The translations under genes were made by a program, and so were the position numbers. Shown in pieces: positions 1-10,518 of a DNA stretch of 64,000 bases. The notes below the pieces were generated by a model. That model saw nothing but the letters and a program-made list of their open reading frames with translations. It searched no databases and was not told the DNA's origin. Source of the DNA: Strigops habroptila. Taxonomy: Eukaryota; Chordata; Aves; Psittaciformes; Psittacidae. The stretch lies in NCBI RefSeq assembly GCF_004027225.2, contig NC_044277.2, forward strand, positions 70,828,400-70,892,399, written 5' to 3'. Within the stretch, counting starts at the first letter, position 1; each line of letters starts with the position of its first letter.

Positions 1-554
1 TATGATGTTGCTAGCTATACTCCTAAAGAGTATTATTTTCCAATGATGCTGAGGGAAAAATACTGTGAGTGTTTTAGAGGAAAAATCTCTAAACACCACA
101 TCTTGATAATGTGGGTGCTAGTTAACTGGTAAGTTGTTTTAAGAAAGTATTGAGCTGTTCCTGTGCAATTGCAGTCATTAAACTAATTTTGCTAACACTG
201 GATTTCGGTAAACTGTTGCAAGATACCATTTCTGCAGAAATCCAGATTTGCTTTGGAGTTAAATGAAAACACTTCATGAGACTACATATCAGTAACGGAA
301 AGCTCAGTTTGAGAGACCCTTTTAAAAAGCCTCATACATACATTCAAAGGGGAAGAACTACTGTCATGTATCTTTCACTTTTTTCTTCATCTGTTAGTTT
401 GCATAGCCATGGTATAAAAATTGAAAGCACATTGCCCATTATGGAATCACCAAAGAAGAGTTAGGCAATAGCACAAAATGACATAGTAGTTTTGATTATT
501 TATGAAGAAATGGATTGTGGTATTCAGCATGTACTTAAAAATGTTCTCTCCTAG
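1..554 (+). other. GRB10: GRB10 intron (3' part)
   Basis: This is intronic sequence ending in a pyrimidine-rich tract and a CTAG acceptor at 551-554. Short open frames here have no family resemblance. I see no repeat or RNA gene in it. Confidence 0.85.
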
Positions 555-648
555 ACTATTTCTTCTCCGGGACAGCCAAAGCAATCCAAAGGCATTTGTA
601 CTTACACTGTGCCATCATCAAAAAATAAAGCATTTTCAAATCTTGCCG
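555..648 (+). CDS. GRB10: GRB10 penultimate coding exon (SH2 domain, first part)
   Basis: The exon encodes the start of the SH2 core. Its protein begins [12 protein letters not shown], continues [11 protein letters not shown] and ends FQILP. The Arg of FLLRDS is the conserved SH2 phosphotyrosine-binding arginine on strand beta-B. The acceptor is CTAG at 551-554 and the donor is CCG|GTAAGT at 649. The exon begins with the third base of a codon, which would complete a Gly before LFLLRD, and ends on a codon boundary. These phases join the next exon in frame. The reading is almost invariant in vertebrate GRB10, so confidence is high. GRB7 and GRB14 are paralogues, but the downstream gene order supports GRB10. 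Confidence 0.96.
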
Positions 649-1441
649 GTAAGTGGATTATTTTTGATACTGATCACAAAAAAAAGAAATTTAAAATCTT
701 GAAGCTTTGCCAACATCTGAAGAGACCTCTTATTAATTACTGATGTGATTAACTGTGATGTTTCCATTAGCGAGTATATTAGCATGTATTCTTTAGAATT
801 GTCAAATGTCTGATTAAAATTCTTCGTTAACATTGCCTGAAAAACTAGTGTAAGTCACTGAGGTATAGAAGTAATGCACAGAACTCGTTCTCTGTGACTG
901 ACAGCAACATCAGCGGCAGTTGTCTCCCTGTCACTTAGGCAAACGTCGAATAACTCAGGGAAACTTCAAAAAGTTTTATTCTGGAGGTTATCCAATAACG
1001 TTGAGCTTAAAATAGCATTACACTGAGATGTCAGGAACCTATGTGATTTTTATCTTGATCAGGAGCAGCATAAGAAGTTTAAGATCATGTAACCTCTTTA
1101 TTGGTCCAAACCCTCTTCCCTTGCTTTGCCTGCCAGTTTTACAAACTGCTAACAAATACTTTGGGAGTATTTTTGTTTAGGTAGTGAAGAACAGTGCTGT
1201 CTCTATGACTTTCAGTTACTCTGCCCACAAGCTTTCACTTTCATAAACAAAACATTTCAAGTTGAGTTAACGTCTGTTCTTTTCTAGTGCTGCACCTGGT
1301 TTCTCAAAGATCTCTGGGCGCTAGCTTGTTGGGCAGTGCCCATCATTTATCTTACGTCCCATGCTTGTACTCTTTATGTTTTACCATGCTTGCATCTCTG
1401 CAGGTGCAGTCTAACTTGAAAAGGATGTTTTGTTTCCCCAG
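649..1441 (+). other. GRB10: GRB10 last intron
   Basis: This is a 793-bp intron with a GTAAGT donor and a TTTGTTTCCCCAG acceptor. I see no gene or repeat inside it. Confidence 0.92.
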
Positions 1442-1588
1442 TGTGAAGATGATGGACAGATATTTTTCAGCCTGGATGATGGGAACACCAAATTCAGCGA
1501 TCTAATCCAGCTTGTTGAATTCTATCAACTAAACAAAGGAGTCTTGCCCTGCAAACTCAAACACCACTGCATTCGAGTGGCCTTATGA
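1442..1588 (+). CDS. GRB10: GRB10 terminal coding exon (SH2 C-terminus, stop)
   Basis: The exon encodes 48 residues and a TGA stop. It starts [20 protein letters not shown] and ends [11 protein letters not shown], the characteristic GRB10 C-terminus. It supplies the second half of the SH2 domain, including the [13 protein letters not shown] helix region that contacts residues after the phosphotyrosine. The acceptor AG is at 1440-1441 and the exon is in phase 0 with the preceding one. The frame is intact with no indel. GRB14 ends differently, so the assignment to GRB10 is secure. Confidence 0.97.
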   Translation, partial: CEDDGQIFFSLDDGNTKFSDLIQLVEFYQLNKGVLPCKLKHHCIRVAL

Positions 1589-2134
1589 CCTCAAATCTGA
1601 CTCTCACTGAAGACTGGATTTGCTAGAAGAGTAATTGTAAGAGAACGTTGACACTGGGGAATTGGCAGATTTGTAAGTTGGTAAAATGAATAAAAATATT
1701 ATGCACCTTGGGACTCTGAAAGGGATGGATTCGACAGGTGCCAACAGACCAAGATTGCTGGTTTGTCTAACACCTAAGAGTGATTGCTGCTGAGTGTCCC
1801 AGCATCCCAAAAATGGGGGGAGGGTATGTAAAACAATGAGTAAATTTGAAACAGAACTGGAAACTATTCTGGCTGGGCCACTTAACAGGAACAAGTGTGA
1901 AGAGAAATCTTGGAAAGAACTCTTGCCCTGGAATAATCTTGACAATTAAGACTAGTGTGTTTACTTTTTGTATTGATCACTTTTTTTGCACTCCTACTTT
2001 GTTTCGGATATTGTATGCAGCCTATATTAGGAGCTGATGTGGCTTTTAAAATTCATGCAGGAGTTGGGTATTAATCTCCACCCTAAAATGTATGGAATGC
2101 TTCAGCCTAAAAGAATCTAGAAGAAAATCAAGAA

Positions 2135-2160
2135 GTGTGTGTGTGTGCGCGCGTGTGTGT
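2135..2160. repeat. GT/GC dinucleotide microsatellite
   Basis: A short alternating purine-pyrimidine run (GT repeats interrupted by CGCGCG) lies within the GRB10 3'UTR. Such tracts are length-polymorphic and can adopt Z-DNA. Confidence 0.85.
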
Positions 2161-3428
2161 CTCAAAACTTCTCTGGAGACCTGAGGTTCGATGATCTGCA
2201 GATGTCTTTGAAGAAGCAATGAGGATACAATTCTAAAAGAACATACCACCATATACGTACTCTTAAAACTGTTGACTTGTAGCATTATGGCTGTAGTATG
2301 TTGATGGCATATTAGTGGCATCCAGTCATGCAAAGACTGTATTAGATTCTATGCACAAATTTTTATTATTGAAGTGGTGGTTTGTTTTTTACAGCCTTTT
2401 GACTGTTTTCCTGAGGAAACTTACTGTTACTAAATAGAATAGGACTGAATGACTACACTTGTATTTGAAACCACCATTTTTTTGTGAGAAGATTCTTCTG
2501 CGGGTAGTCTTAGTATGACAAAATAAAAAGAAAAAAAAAAAGCAACAAAAAAAAATCAAAACAGTGTTTTTAGCTTTATAGCTCCTTGAATTTTCAGACT
2601 GTTTCAAAGAGCTCTTTCCATTATAGTAAAGCTACAGTGACACAAAGCTCTCTTGGGGAATAGGGCATAAAAAGAACTGTACCCCTTCTGCTTTCTGTAG
2701 GGCCATGAAAGTTTACATGGTGAGAAAGAACATACTGGGAATGGAAACACATTTGATTGTAAACTAGCTGCTGGCAGTATCATCCATTGAGGTAACTGGT
2801 GATCTCTGTATCATACACACTAAGGCACGCCAGTACCTATGGCAGACAAGCATGTATCCTGCTCTGGTGCTGGTTTGTCATCAGAACTACTTTATTGTTA
2901 ATGTTTAAATCAGTTATTTAATGTTGACACAATAACACTTTCTGATGATAAATCAGTATGAAAGTTAGATGCCTTGATCCTCCGATTGCAAATACCATTC
3001 TTTCAGCAACGTGGCTGGTGCAGGAACTGTTACTGAATTAACTTCCCAGTACTTCATGCAGTTAGCCACGGCAAGAAGTACTCCACCTTGGGAACCTGCA
3101 GAGTGCAGTGCAGAACGGAGCATTCTTGAGATGGGAAATGATTTACGCGGGCTAGTTCATCCTTACTAATATTTGCCACTGGGTTTGAAATCCTAGCCAT
3201 CTGAAAGGGTAAAGAAGTAAAACCAATCCTACACCTTTAGGTCTTCATGTAGTGTTGAGAATAGCTTAAGACAAACCATAACCTGCCTGAGTCGTCCATA
3301 TCAGCTTATAACTATGTCAATGGTATAGAAACACTGTATTTTAGTTTACAGAACACATTTAGTATTTTTTTCCATCTTATGTCTAGATACTAAAAATGAA
3401 GAAACTTGATTTTGTTTTTAGCAGAAAC

Positions 3429-3473
3429 CTTTTTTGGTTTTTTTTTTTTTTTTTTTGTTTTGTTTTGTTTTTA
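3429..3473. repeat. poly-T / GTTTT low-complexity tract
   Basis: A long T run followed by GTTTT repeats lies in the GRB10 3'UTR. On the transcribed strand it would appear as a U-rich element. Confidence 0.85.
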
Positions 3474-4484
3474 ATTGTACATAGTGAAATGAGTGTTCCT
3501 GCTTTCTAGACAATGTATTTTAAAACCTTGAAATTAAGCTAACTTAAGTCTGACTTCACTTTGCATGCTTCTATTTGGCCCCTATTAGGAGAAAAAAGAT
3601 ACTTGTATTGACTACATTACCAGTTTAATAAGACCATTTATGCTGTAGTTTTAAGTTTTTCTGTTTACATAGCTTAGTGACAGCCATGCATTTTTCCCAG
3701 TAGGCGGATAGTATTTGCAGTGTTTCATATTTATAAAAAAAAAAAAAAACCTTGCATCTTATTTAAATTGAGAATAAAAGTTTGACTATGAATCATGATT
3801 TTTGTATGTAGATGGTTGACTTAGTATTTTGTACTTTTCCCAGCTAAAGTGAGCTGTTTTGAGAAAGTGACCACCTTCAAAGTGGCAACAATCTTACTTA
3901 AGCAGATCACTGCTTTGTCTTCTTTCTGCTGGAAAACAGTCAATGCCACCTTAGTTTTCCAACAGATTCAGCTGGCTGCCAGCTCAGAATACCAAGGACT
4001 GAAGGACATTTGACTCTTATTTTTGTATTTAAATGACATGAATGTAAAGGGGATGCTCAGGGTTGTTTTGGAGCCTGTTGAATTTTTATCTTTTTGCCTG
4101 TGATTTTATTTTCTAAATAAATACTTCATGTAGCAATCTTGAATATGTTGAGAAGGAAAATGCCAAACCATTTTGGTAATGGGGTTCCTAGTTAAGTTAT
4201 GTTACGATAGGTGTTAAAGTACAAAAAACTTTTTATTTGTTAATTAATCTTGAAGAAACACGTGCCTCAGTTTAGATGTTTTGTCTTATCTTTTCTGCAC
4301 TAAATACCTGACAGTTTGACCAATCAATGCACCTTTCCAGTGGCAAGACTTGCTTATCGTAAATTATATTGTCACAATGCAAGATTTAGTGACTGTAAAA
4401 TGGAATAAAGTTTAAAGTTTCAGGGAATGCAAAAGGTATTAACTTAAGAGACAAAACCTTTATTCAATATGCTTTGCTTCATAC

Positions 4485-4492
4485 TGTAAATA
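4485..4492 (+). promoter_or_regulatory. Pumilio response element candidate in GRB10 3'UTR
   Basis: TGTAAATA matches the PUM1/PUM2 consensus TGTANATA. It sits about 90 bp before the last poly(A) signal. The motif match is direct; use by Pumilio proteins is inferred. Confidence 0.45.
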
Positions 4493-4576
4493 GCTTTTTG
4501 GCTTGTGAACCTAATTGTAATCTTTCAGGTATTTTTGTACAAATAAGGGACTGATATTCTGTTTCTTGTAATTAGA

Positions 4577-4582
4577 AATAAA
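4577..4582 (+). terminator. GRB10: distal poly(A) signal of GRB10
   Basis: This AATAAA is followed by T/GT-rich sequence (ATTTTATATTGG, then TCTTTTGGTTATATCTGT) suited to a downstream element. Earlier AATAAA copies at 4116 and 4404 could give shorter 3'UTRs. Which one is used most cannot be seen from the sequence. Confidence 0.6.
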
Positions 4583-4600
4583 CGTTAATACAATGCTATT

Positions 4601-7600
4601 CATTTTATATTGGAATGAATGTAGTCTTTTGGTTATATCTGTACATGGCGTACCTCTTGCCTTAATTCTGGGTTATTCAGGGTGGGTTATATTAAACAGC
4701 CTTTAAGAAGATTTAAGAGGAAAACAGAATCCCCAAGATATCTTTATTCTGGCTGTTCTCTCTTATGATTCCTATAAGGACAGGCTGTCCTTTACTTAAA
4801 GAAGAACTTGATCACTCCTTTTGTTTGAGGAAAATTACTAGGGGTATTCTGTTATGATATTCACAGTACTCATTTGGGAAGGTTGCTAGAGTCAAATGAG
4901 GAAATACACCATGTGCATCTTTTGGGGCATAAACTCACTGAAAATATACACTCTGCATAAAGTACTTTATTGGCCTGATAGCTATTGGGTCAGAAAACTT
5001 ATCAGTAGTACTTTCAGAAAGCAATTATTTACCCCCATAACCCTTGTATTCAAGTGGTTCATCAGCATTTGGCTGGAAAAGCACATCTGCACAAAATATG
5101 TTTTTGCTTACAAAAGCCATTTGGGGTGGGGGGGTGGTGGGGAGATTGGTGGTTCTTCTAGCAGGTAGAATAATAGAAGGCTGGAAATGTTTCACTTTTT
5201 TATTGGACCAAATCCTTTCCCGTTTCTGCCTTGCTAAGCCATAGAAGACATCAGATGCTTTCCACTTCAAGCCTTAGTCACACTCTGGCTTCTGCAATGC
5301 TATGTCTTCATGCAAGTTTGTATTACACTGGGGCATGGGTTACATGTTAGCAGTATGAAATTCAGCACATAAAGGCAGAGCACTTCTTTGGGGTTTTGAT
5401 ACTCCCAGATTTTTTTCTGTCTGGAGATGCATGTTAAAGTACTTACAGTTCACTATCCTGCATACAGCAACTTCCTCTTTCACTGAGTTTGAAACAAAGG
5501 GAACTGCTTGCTTGCAAAAGGTTTGAAGATGCCTATTTCTTGCTTAGCTGAAGGAAGCTGTGCTAACATTGAAACTGGCCCTCTCTGTAATCATTAAAAG
5601 TCAGGGACTGTAATTCTACACAAACCTGTAAAAAAACAAAACAAACAAACAAAACAAACCCCAGAACCTCCCCCCCCCACCCCCCCACCCCCCTTACTTT
5701 ATTGTATATATTATGTTTGGAACAGACAAGAAGACGGCATGAAAAAAAGAGCAGCACAGCCAAAATGCATCAGTAAGTGTATGCAATGGCAGGGCAGCAT
5801 TGTGTGCCTGTTTGTCCAAACTGGCCTCAACTGTGTCAAGTGCAAAATGATACCTGTGAAATCTGGTATTAACAGGCATTAACAGCAGGTACCTCCTGTG
5901 CTATCAGAACACCACCAGTACAAAATTGGCCCTGGTCAGAAATGGGTATGTGGTACAGGTTTGAATTAATTGCCTGATGGAAGGTTTGCATTGCTTTTAC
6001 ATTAGTCACAGGACAACAGACATAATCAGACTTCTGATCCCACATGAAGCCTTCTAGCACGAAGCTCACCTGGCAAAACAGCTTAAATAAATTTAAAGCT
6101 ATGAGTAAATTTGTATTAGGCTAGTGTTTTACAGCATGTGACTGCAACACTTCTATCCTGATACACAGAACTCTAAAGTTAGGTTTATTTTAACACCAAA
6201 TTGCTTCTTCAGCCTGTACCCGCAAAACCAGATGAGGAAAACATCACCAGATGAGCCATTTCCCTTCAAGTAAGTCGAACTTTAGATGACTTTGGGTTTA
6301 TGTTACTGCTAATTTAGCGATGCTTTAATCTGGTTTGTTAATGTCCAGCTTGTACATTGCTTTGTGTCTCGGGCACTGTTTGTGTAACATCTTGGAAACT
6401 TCAGTAACAATATCAGCAGATGGAGAAGAGAGATTTCTTCCTTTGAAATATCCACATTGCCTTAATTTTGGTTTCTTCTGCATCCTAAATCTTACATCTT
6501 CCTTCCTTAACTTGGAACACAATTTAATTAGTATTTGAAAACCTAATATAACCACAACTATGTCCAAGAGCTATATGATTTTCATTAGATATTGCGATTA
6601 GTCACATCTGAGGCTTCAAAATAAATTAGTTTGTGTAACACTCACAATGCAAACTCTTAGCCTGAAGACATTCTGCTGTAATTGCTCATCATTTTGCAGA
6701 GATACTAGCAGATGTTTTAACAAGAAAGATCAGTTCATCACAAGACACTGAGCTGTGATTAACAGGGTCTTATGACACTTGTTGGTCACCCAGGTTTGTA
6801 TGCTTTGCTATAATCAGGTATTTTCCATCTGTTGGTTACAAGATTCTTATGCCACAACTGGGGAACAGGAAGGTGAATTTATAAACACAGCTGCCAGCTC
6901 TGAGTAGAAGTACAGGTTAGGTTTATGGGCTCTGAAGCTCAGCTCAGCTCAGCTGCACTCAGAGGTGCAACTCTTAAGAGCGCTCAGAAGAGCTAGACTG
7001 GGAGGGAAATGGAGCAGAGAAACGAATTACACTTGAGCAGTATTGTCCAAGTGATGGTGTGGGTGTGACTAGGGACACAGTGAAGATAGTGGTGTGATGC
7101 CTCAGTGCTGCTCGCCAGTCCCTAGAGGCAGTTTCCCCTCCTCTTCCCTCAGAGTTATGAAGACACTTCTATGTAAAGCCTTCCATTTTATTTGCTTTGT
7201 GAAACACATTTTCTAGCGGTGTAAGGATTGGTATTTTGGGTTAGCAAGCAGAGAAATAGCTATGGAATTGGTGTTCTCTACAACCTGCCAAAACAGTCTG
7301 TTCAACTGCCATCAAGAGAAAAGGAAGGTAGAAGTATGGTTCTGCCAACAATGGTAAGAATGGTTAAAGCAAATGGCTAAGCTCAGTCCTGAAAATGTAC
7401 CATTTCAGTGCCCCACAAAGAATGCTACATACATCCTATTTTCAAATACTTCAGTTATACCTTTCAGTATTTGACTTCCTCCATAATACTTCTCTTTGCT
7501 GCTGAATTTCTGCAGGATATTCATGTGCTCTGCATGACTCTTACCAACTCTTTGTTTTCAGGTTACTGTAGTACTCTCAGAATCAGGTCCAAAGACAAAA

Positions 7601-9054
7601 ACAAATGCAGAAATGAAGCAAGCTGTGAGGATTAGAGCTTCTTGAAAAAATACCCAACCACACAGCTAGTCATGGAATAAAACAAATTCATAATTATAGA
7701 ATTGGTGGGTAGAATAATTAATTTGGGTTTTTTTCACTGAAGACTATGTGGCATGTAGAAACAGCTGGCTAAACAAGGGTGAAAATCGTTGAAGGCTTAT
7801 AAAGTTTGCCTCAAACATTTACAATCAATTGCTGGAACAAGCATTTGACCTGCTTTAGATATCAGAGTGCTTCAGAGAAGGCGGTGTGCCTGAGAAGGCA
7901 TTGCACCCTCCTGCTTGTTTGCACACCTTCACAAACAAAACCCTAGAAACTGATGTCCTTGAAAGGATAAGGGAGCAGGAACTCCTACAAGAGCAGGAAG
8001 GGAGGCTTAGGATGCAGTAGAAATGGAAGAGATACAAGGAAGAGCGAACAGGGTAGTATGACAGTTCAGCCAACTAGAAAGCACAGACTGAGAGTAGTAT
8101 AATAGACCTATGGAAAAATATAGGCAGCTGAGCAGAATACAAAACATTGAATTACAATCTCTTTCAATAAAAACATTGCAGAGCATCACCTGAAGCCTGC
8201 AGGGGCAAGTGTTCAGGAAAGCCAGAAATACTTCTTCATAGACTGCTTGTGTACGCTCTAGTGTTCTCCAGCACAAAATGTACCACGTTGCAAAAGTTCA
8301 CATGGGTTCACAAAGGGCTTAAACATCAACAGAAAACTCAGCAGATGGACATTAACTACAAAAATACCATTTTTCGTTCTGAAAGTCCACAGGACACATG
8401 TCACCCAGTGCCGGGAGAAGTCTTTACAGGAAGAATCATTACTTGACAGACTATGTTTGTACTCTTCTTTCCCTACACGTCTACTACTAAGTATTAGACA
8501 AGAGCTAGAGAGATTTTTGATCTGGTCCAGTACCTGTGTCCACATGTGGGCCATGCAGAAACAACTGAAGTTAGCACTAACACCTGAGCAAAAACCGAGA
8601 AAGCAGGCTCCTTTCGACTGAATTAAGGCTGCCTTTGGAGAAACAGCCATGTAAGCATTGAATTTGCTCTCTACCACCCAGGTGATGCCTCCAGAGCCTG
8701 TGACAGCTATGTCTCCCTGCCCAAGCCTGCCGCCAGGAGGGTTTGCTTGGGGTTTGCTTTCCTACAAGTTGTGCGTAAATGGGTATCTCCAGGCTTCTCT
8801 GTTCAGGGATGCAGAGAGGTGTGTTGAGGAGTCTTTTCTCAAGTAAAATGCAACTTTTCCTTCCCCTGTGTGAGAACTGAGGAACAAAAAGAGGTGTGCA
8901 ACTGCTGAAGCCCGGTGGTTTTTTCCTCACTGGAAGCTGTAGTGCAGCAGGAGGGAGAGAGGGCTGTGCTGGGGCAGGCAGGCCAGGCCCAAGGGTGACC
9001 AGGGCAGCCAACGAGGCTCTCCCCAGCCATCCACTGCTGGTCAGGCAGGGAGAT
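4601..9054. other. intergenic region GRB10-DDC, part 1
   Basis: No supported gene is present. The region has a G-rich stretch at about 5124-5150, an A/CAAA tract at about 5632-5660, C-rich runs at 5668-5693 and a short AGCTC iteration at about 6936-6954. Open frames of 60-140 codons occur on both strands but show no family signature, no splice-consistent continuation and no retained domain. Confidence 0.7.
5668..5693 (-). repeat. C-rich homopolymer tract (G-quadruplex-capable on minus strand)
   Basis: Three C runs, of nine, seven and about seven bases, are separated by single A residues. The complementary strand has long G runs. Confidence 0.8.
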
Positions 9055-9310
9055 AATCATAGAATCATAGAATGGTTTGGGTTGGAAGGGGCCTTAAAAA
9101 TCATCTGCCATGCGCAGGGACACCTTCCACTAAACCACGTTGTTCAAAGCTCCGTCCAACCTGGCCTTGAACACTGCCAGGCATGGGGCAGCCACAGCTT
9201 CTCTGGGCACCCTGTGCCAGTGCCTCACCACCATCACAGGAAAGAATGTCCTTATGTCAAATCTAAGTCAAATTCTAAAAACTCTAAACCTAATCTAAAT
9301 CTAAAGAATG
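9055..9310 (-). mobile_element. CR1 LINE 3'-end fragment
   Basis: Read on the plus strand, it begins with AATCATAGAATCATAGAATG, the complement of the CR1 3' terminal octamer repeats. It continues through the familiar CR1 3' region (GGTTGGAAGGGGCC, then CTTGAACACTGCCAGG, then CAGTGCCTCACC). Its 5' side decays into AAATCTAA-like iterations near 9255-9305. It is severely 5'-truncated, as most avian CR1 copies are. Confidence 0.92.
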
Positions 9311-9669
9311 GGAGGGGCAACTGCTGGCGCTCATCCCGGTCAGTCCTGGGGCATCTCTGAGGAGCCTGCTCCCCTGCAGCACACACCAACGGGTGGCTGG
9401 GACCAGGAGCCTGCCACAGTGAGCAGTTTACCCAGGGCCTGCGAGGTCCAGAGACCATGAGATGCTCTGAGCCTTTCCAACCAACACGAGCTTGTGGTGG
9501 TGAAACCCCATCTTGCTCATTCCCAGTCTCCATTTCTGACTTGTTTAAATGCTGGCGTGAATCAGGACAAAAAAAGTATCAGTCTTCCAAAAGGAAAAAT
9601 AATGAATAGATAAATATGACTGTGACATGAGTCCAGGTCAGTTGAAATAAAGCCTGGACTTTGCCTCAT
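9311..9669. other. intergenic, no gene seen
   Basis: This is moderately GC-rich unique sequence between the CR1 fragment and the CpG island. Nothing recognisable was found. Confidence 0.6.
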
Positions 9670-10310
9670 TCCGCAGCTGAAGGAAGCCTGGGCTCGCACG
9701 CCGCAGATCTCCATTCACGGTGGGCCCCTAGTCCCCTCTCCCATTCCCTCCACCCTCCTCCTCCACCGCCCCCGAGGCCAGCCCAGCCCAGCCCAGCCCG
9801 GCAGAGGGCGGCCACGGATGGGTTCCACGGTGGAGGCCGGCTCGGTGTGGGTCTCGGTGCTGCGTTAGACGCGAGGGTTTTCTCGCTCTGTTTGGTTTGC
9901 TTTGTTTTATGGCGGCAGCCGAGCAGGGCTGCACCCTGCGCCTTGTCTTCTGGGAAACAGCCATAAAACAGCTCTCAGTGAAGGCCGGCTGCTTGCCACC
10001 CTCCTGCGGGGCACCTGCTGCAAATAGCGGCGCCGGGCCCGGCCGACCCCGAAGGCAGCGGGATGACCGTCCCGTCCCGTCCCCCGCCAAGGGGAGCGTG
10101 CCTCCCTTTTGCTATCGTGAGGGTTCCACCTCTCGGCAGCACCGGGGGCCGCCGGCCAGGCCCTTCCCTGGGTGCCGGGGGAGCAGGCGCTGCCCCGGGT
10201 GGGACCGGCTCTGGTGGGTACTGGGTTGCCCCGCTTGCTTTCTAGTGCGAACCGCTCGGCATCTCGGTTGTGTAGGCATTTTCATCAGCGTGATTCGCTG
10301 GCTTCAGATC
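9670..10310. promoter_or_regulatory. CpG-rich island (orphan promoter candidate)
   Basis: The base composition changes sharply here. The stretch is GC-rich with many CpGs (GGCGGCAGCCG, CGGCGCCGGGCCCGGCC, CCGCCGGCC) inside an AT-rich intergenic background. It includes CCCAG iterations at about 9777-9799 and CGTCC iterations at about 10067-10083. CpG islands of this kind commonly mark promoters. No protein family is recognisable in the open frames it creates; a 161-codon plus-strand frame at 9897-10382 is probably a by-product of GC content. It could drive an upstream DDC first exon, a noncoding RNA, or nothing. Confidence 0.6.
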
Positions 10311-10378
10311 GGCTGGGGCTGTTGGCTCTTTCTAGTCCACCTCCCGTTGGCACCCAGTCTATTTTTACTTGACGCTCC
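10311..10378 (+). other. possible 3' end of a noncoding first exon (donor at 10379)
   Basis: CGCTCC|GTAAGTG at 10373-10385 is a near-perfect U1-type splice donor just past the CpG island. If the island is a promoter, an exon could end at 10378. This is inference from composition plus one splice signal; no partner acceptor is identified. Confidence 0.25.
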
Positions 10379-10505
10379 GTAAGTGAAAAGTCCCATGTCC
10401 CTCCCATCCTCATGCCTGTGAGCTGGATGAATTCGCAAGCTTTCCTTTTTATCTCTCGTTGAGAAAAAGTACCTGATGAAGCTAATAAACATAGTGTTAC
10501 ATGTG

Positions 10506-10518
10506 GTTAATAATTAAT
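10506..10518 (+). promoter_or_regulatory. HNF1-like palindrome
   Basis: GTTAATAATTAAT matches 12 of 13 positions of the HNF1 consensus GTTAATNATTAAC. HNF1 drives the non-neuronal DDC promoter in mammals, which makes the site worth noting in this neighbourhood. An AT-rich chance match is possible. Confidence 0.3.

Larger units (their letters stand above)
1..4600 (+). other. GRB10: GRB10 gene, 3' portion
   Basis: This is the 3' end of the gene for growth factor receptor-bound protein 10. GRB10 is a cytoplasmic adaptor of the GRB7/10/14 family. It binds activated insulin and IGF1 receptors through its BPS and C-terminal SH2 regions and dampens their signalling. Only the last two coding exons, the intron between them, part of the preceding intron and the 3'UTR fall in the window. 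The 3' limit is set just past the last good poly(A) signal at 4577 and is approximate. DDC follows downstream on the same strand, as in mammals. Confidence 0.93.
1589..4600 (+). other. GRB10: GRB10 3' untranslated region
   Basis: This AT-rich stretch after the TGA has no supported coding sequence. It contains AATAAA signals at 1689, 3773, 4116, 4404 and 4577. It also has a GT/CG-type microsatellite at about 2135-2160, a long T/GTTTT tract at about 3429-3473 and an A15-type run at about 3734. A canonical Pumilio-type TGTAAATA lies at 4485. The extent rests on the stop codon and the cluster of poly(A) signals; the exact cleavage sites are inferred. Confidence 0.8.

Noticed and set aside
8577..9360. 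Several overlapping frames of 60-154 codons on both strands
   Set aside because: Parts fall inside the CR1 fragment and the rest shows no family signature or splice logic.
9897..10382. 161-codon plus-strand open frame over the CpG island
   Set aside because: It lies in GC-rich DNA where stop codons are scarce. There is no recognisable domain, low-complexity Pro/Arg/Gly composition, and overlapping frames of similar length on both strands.
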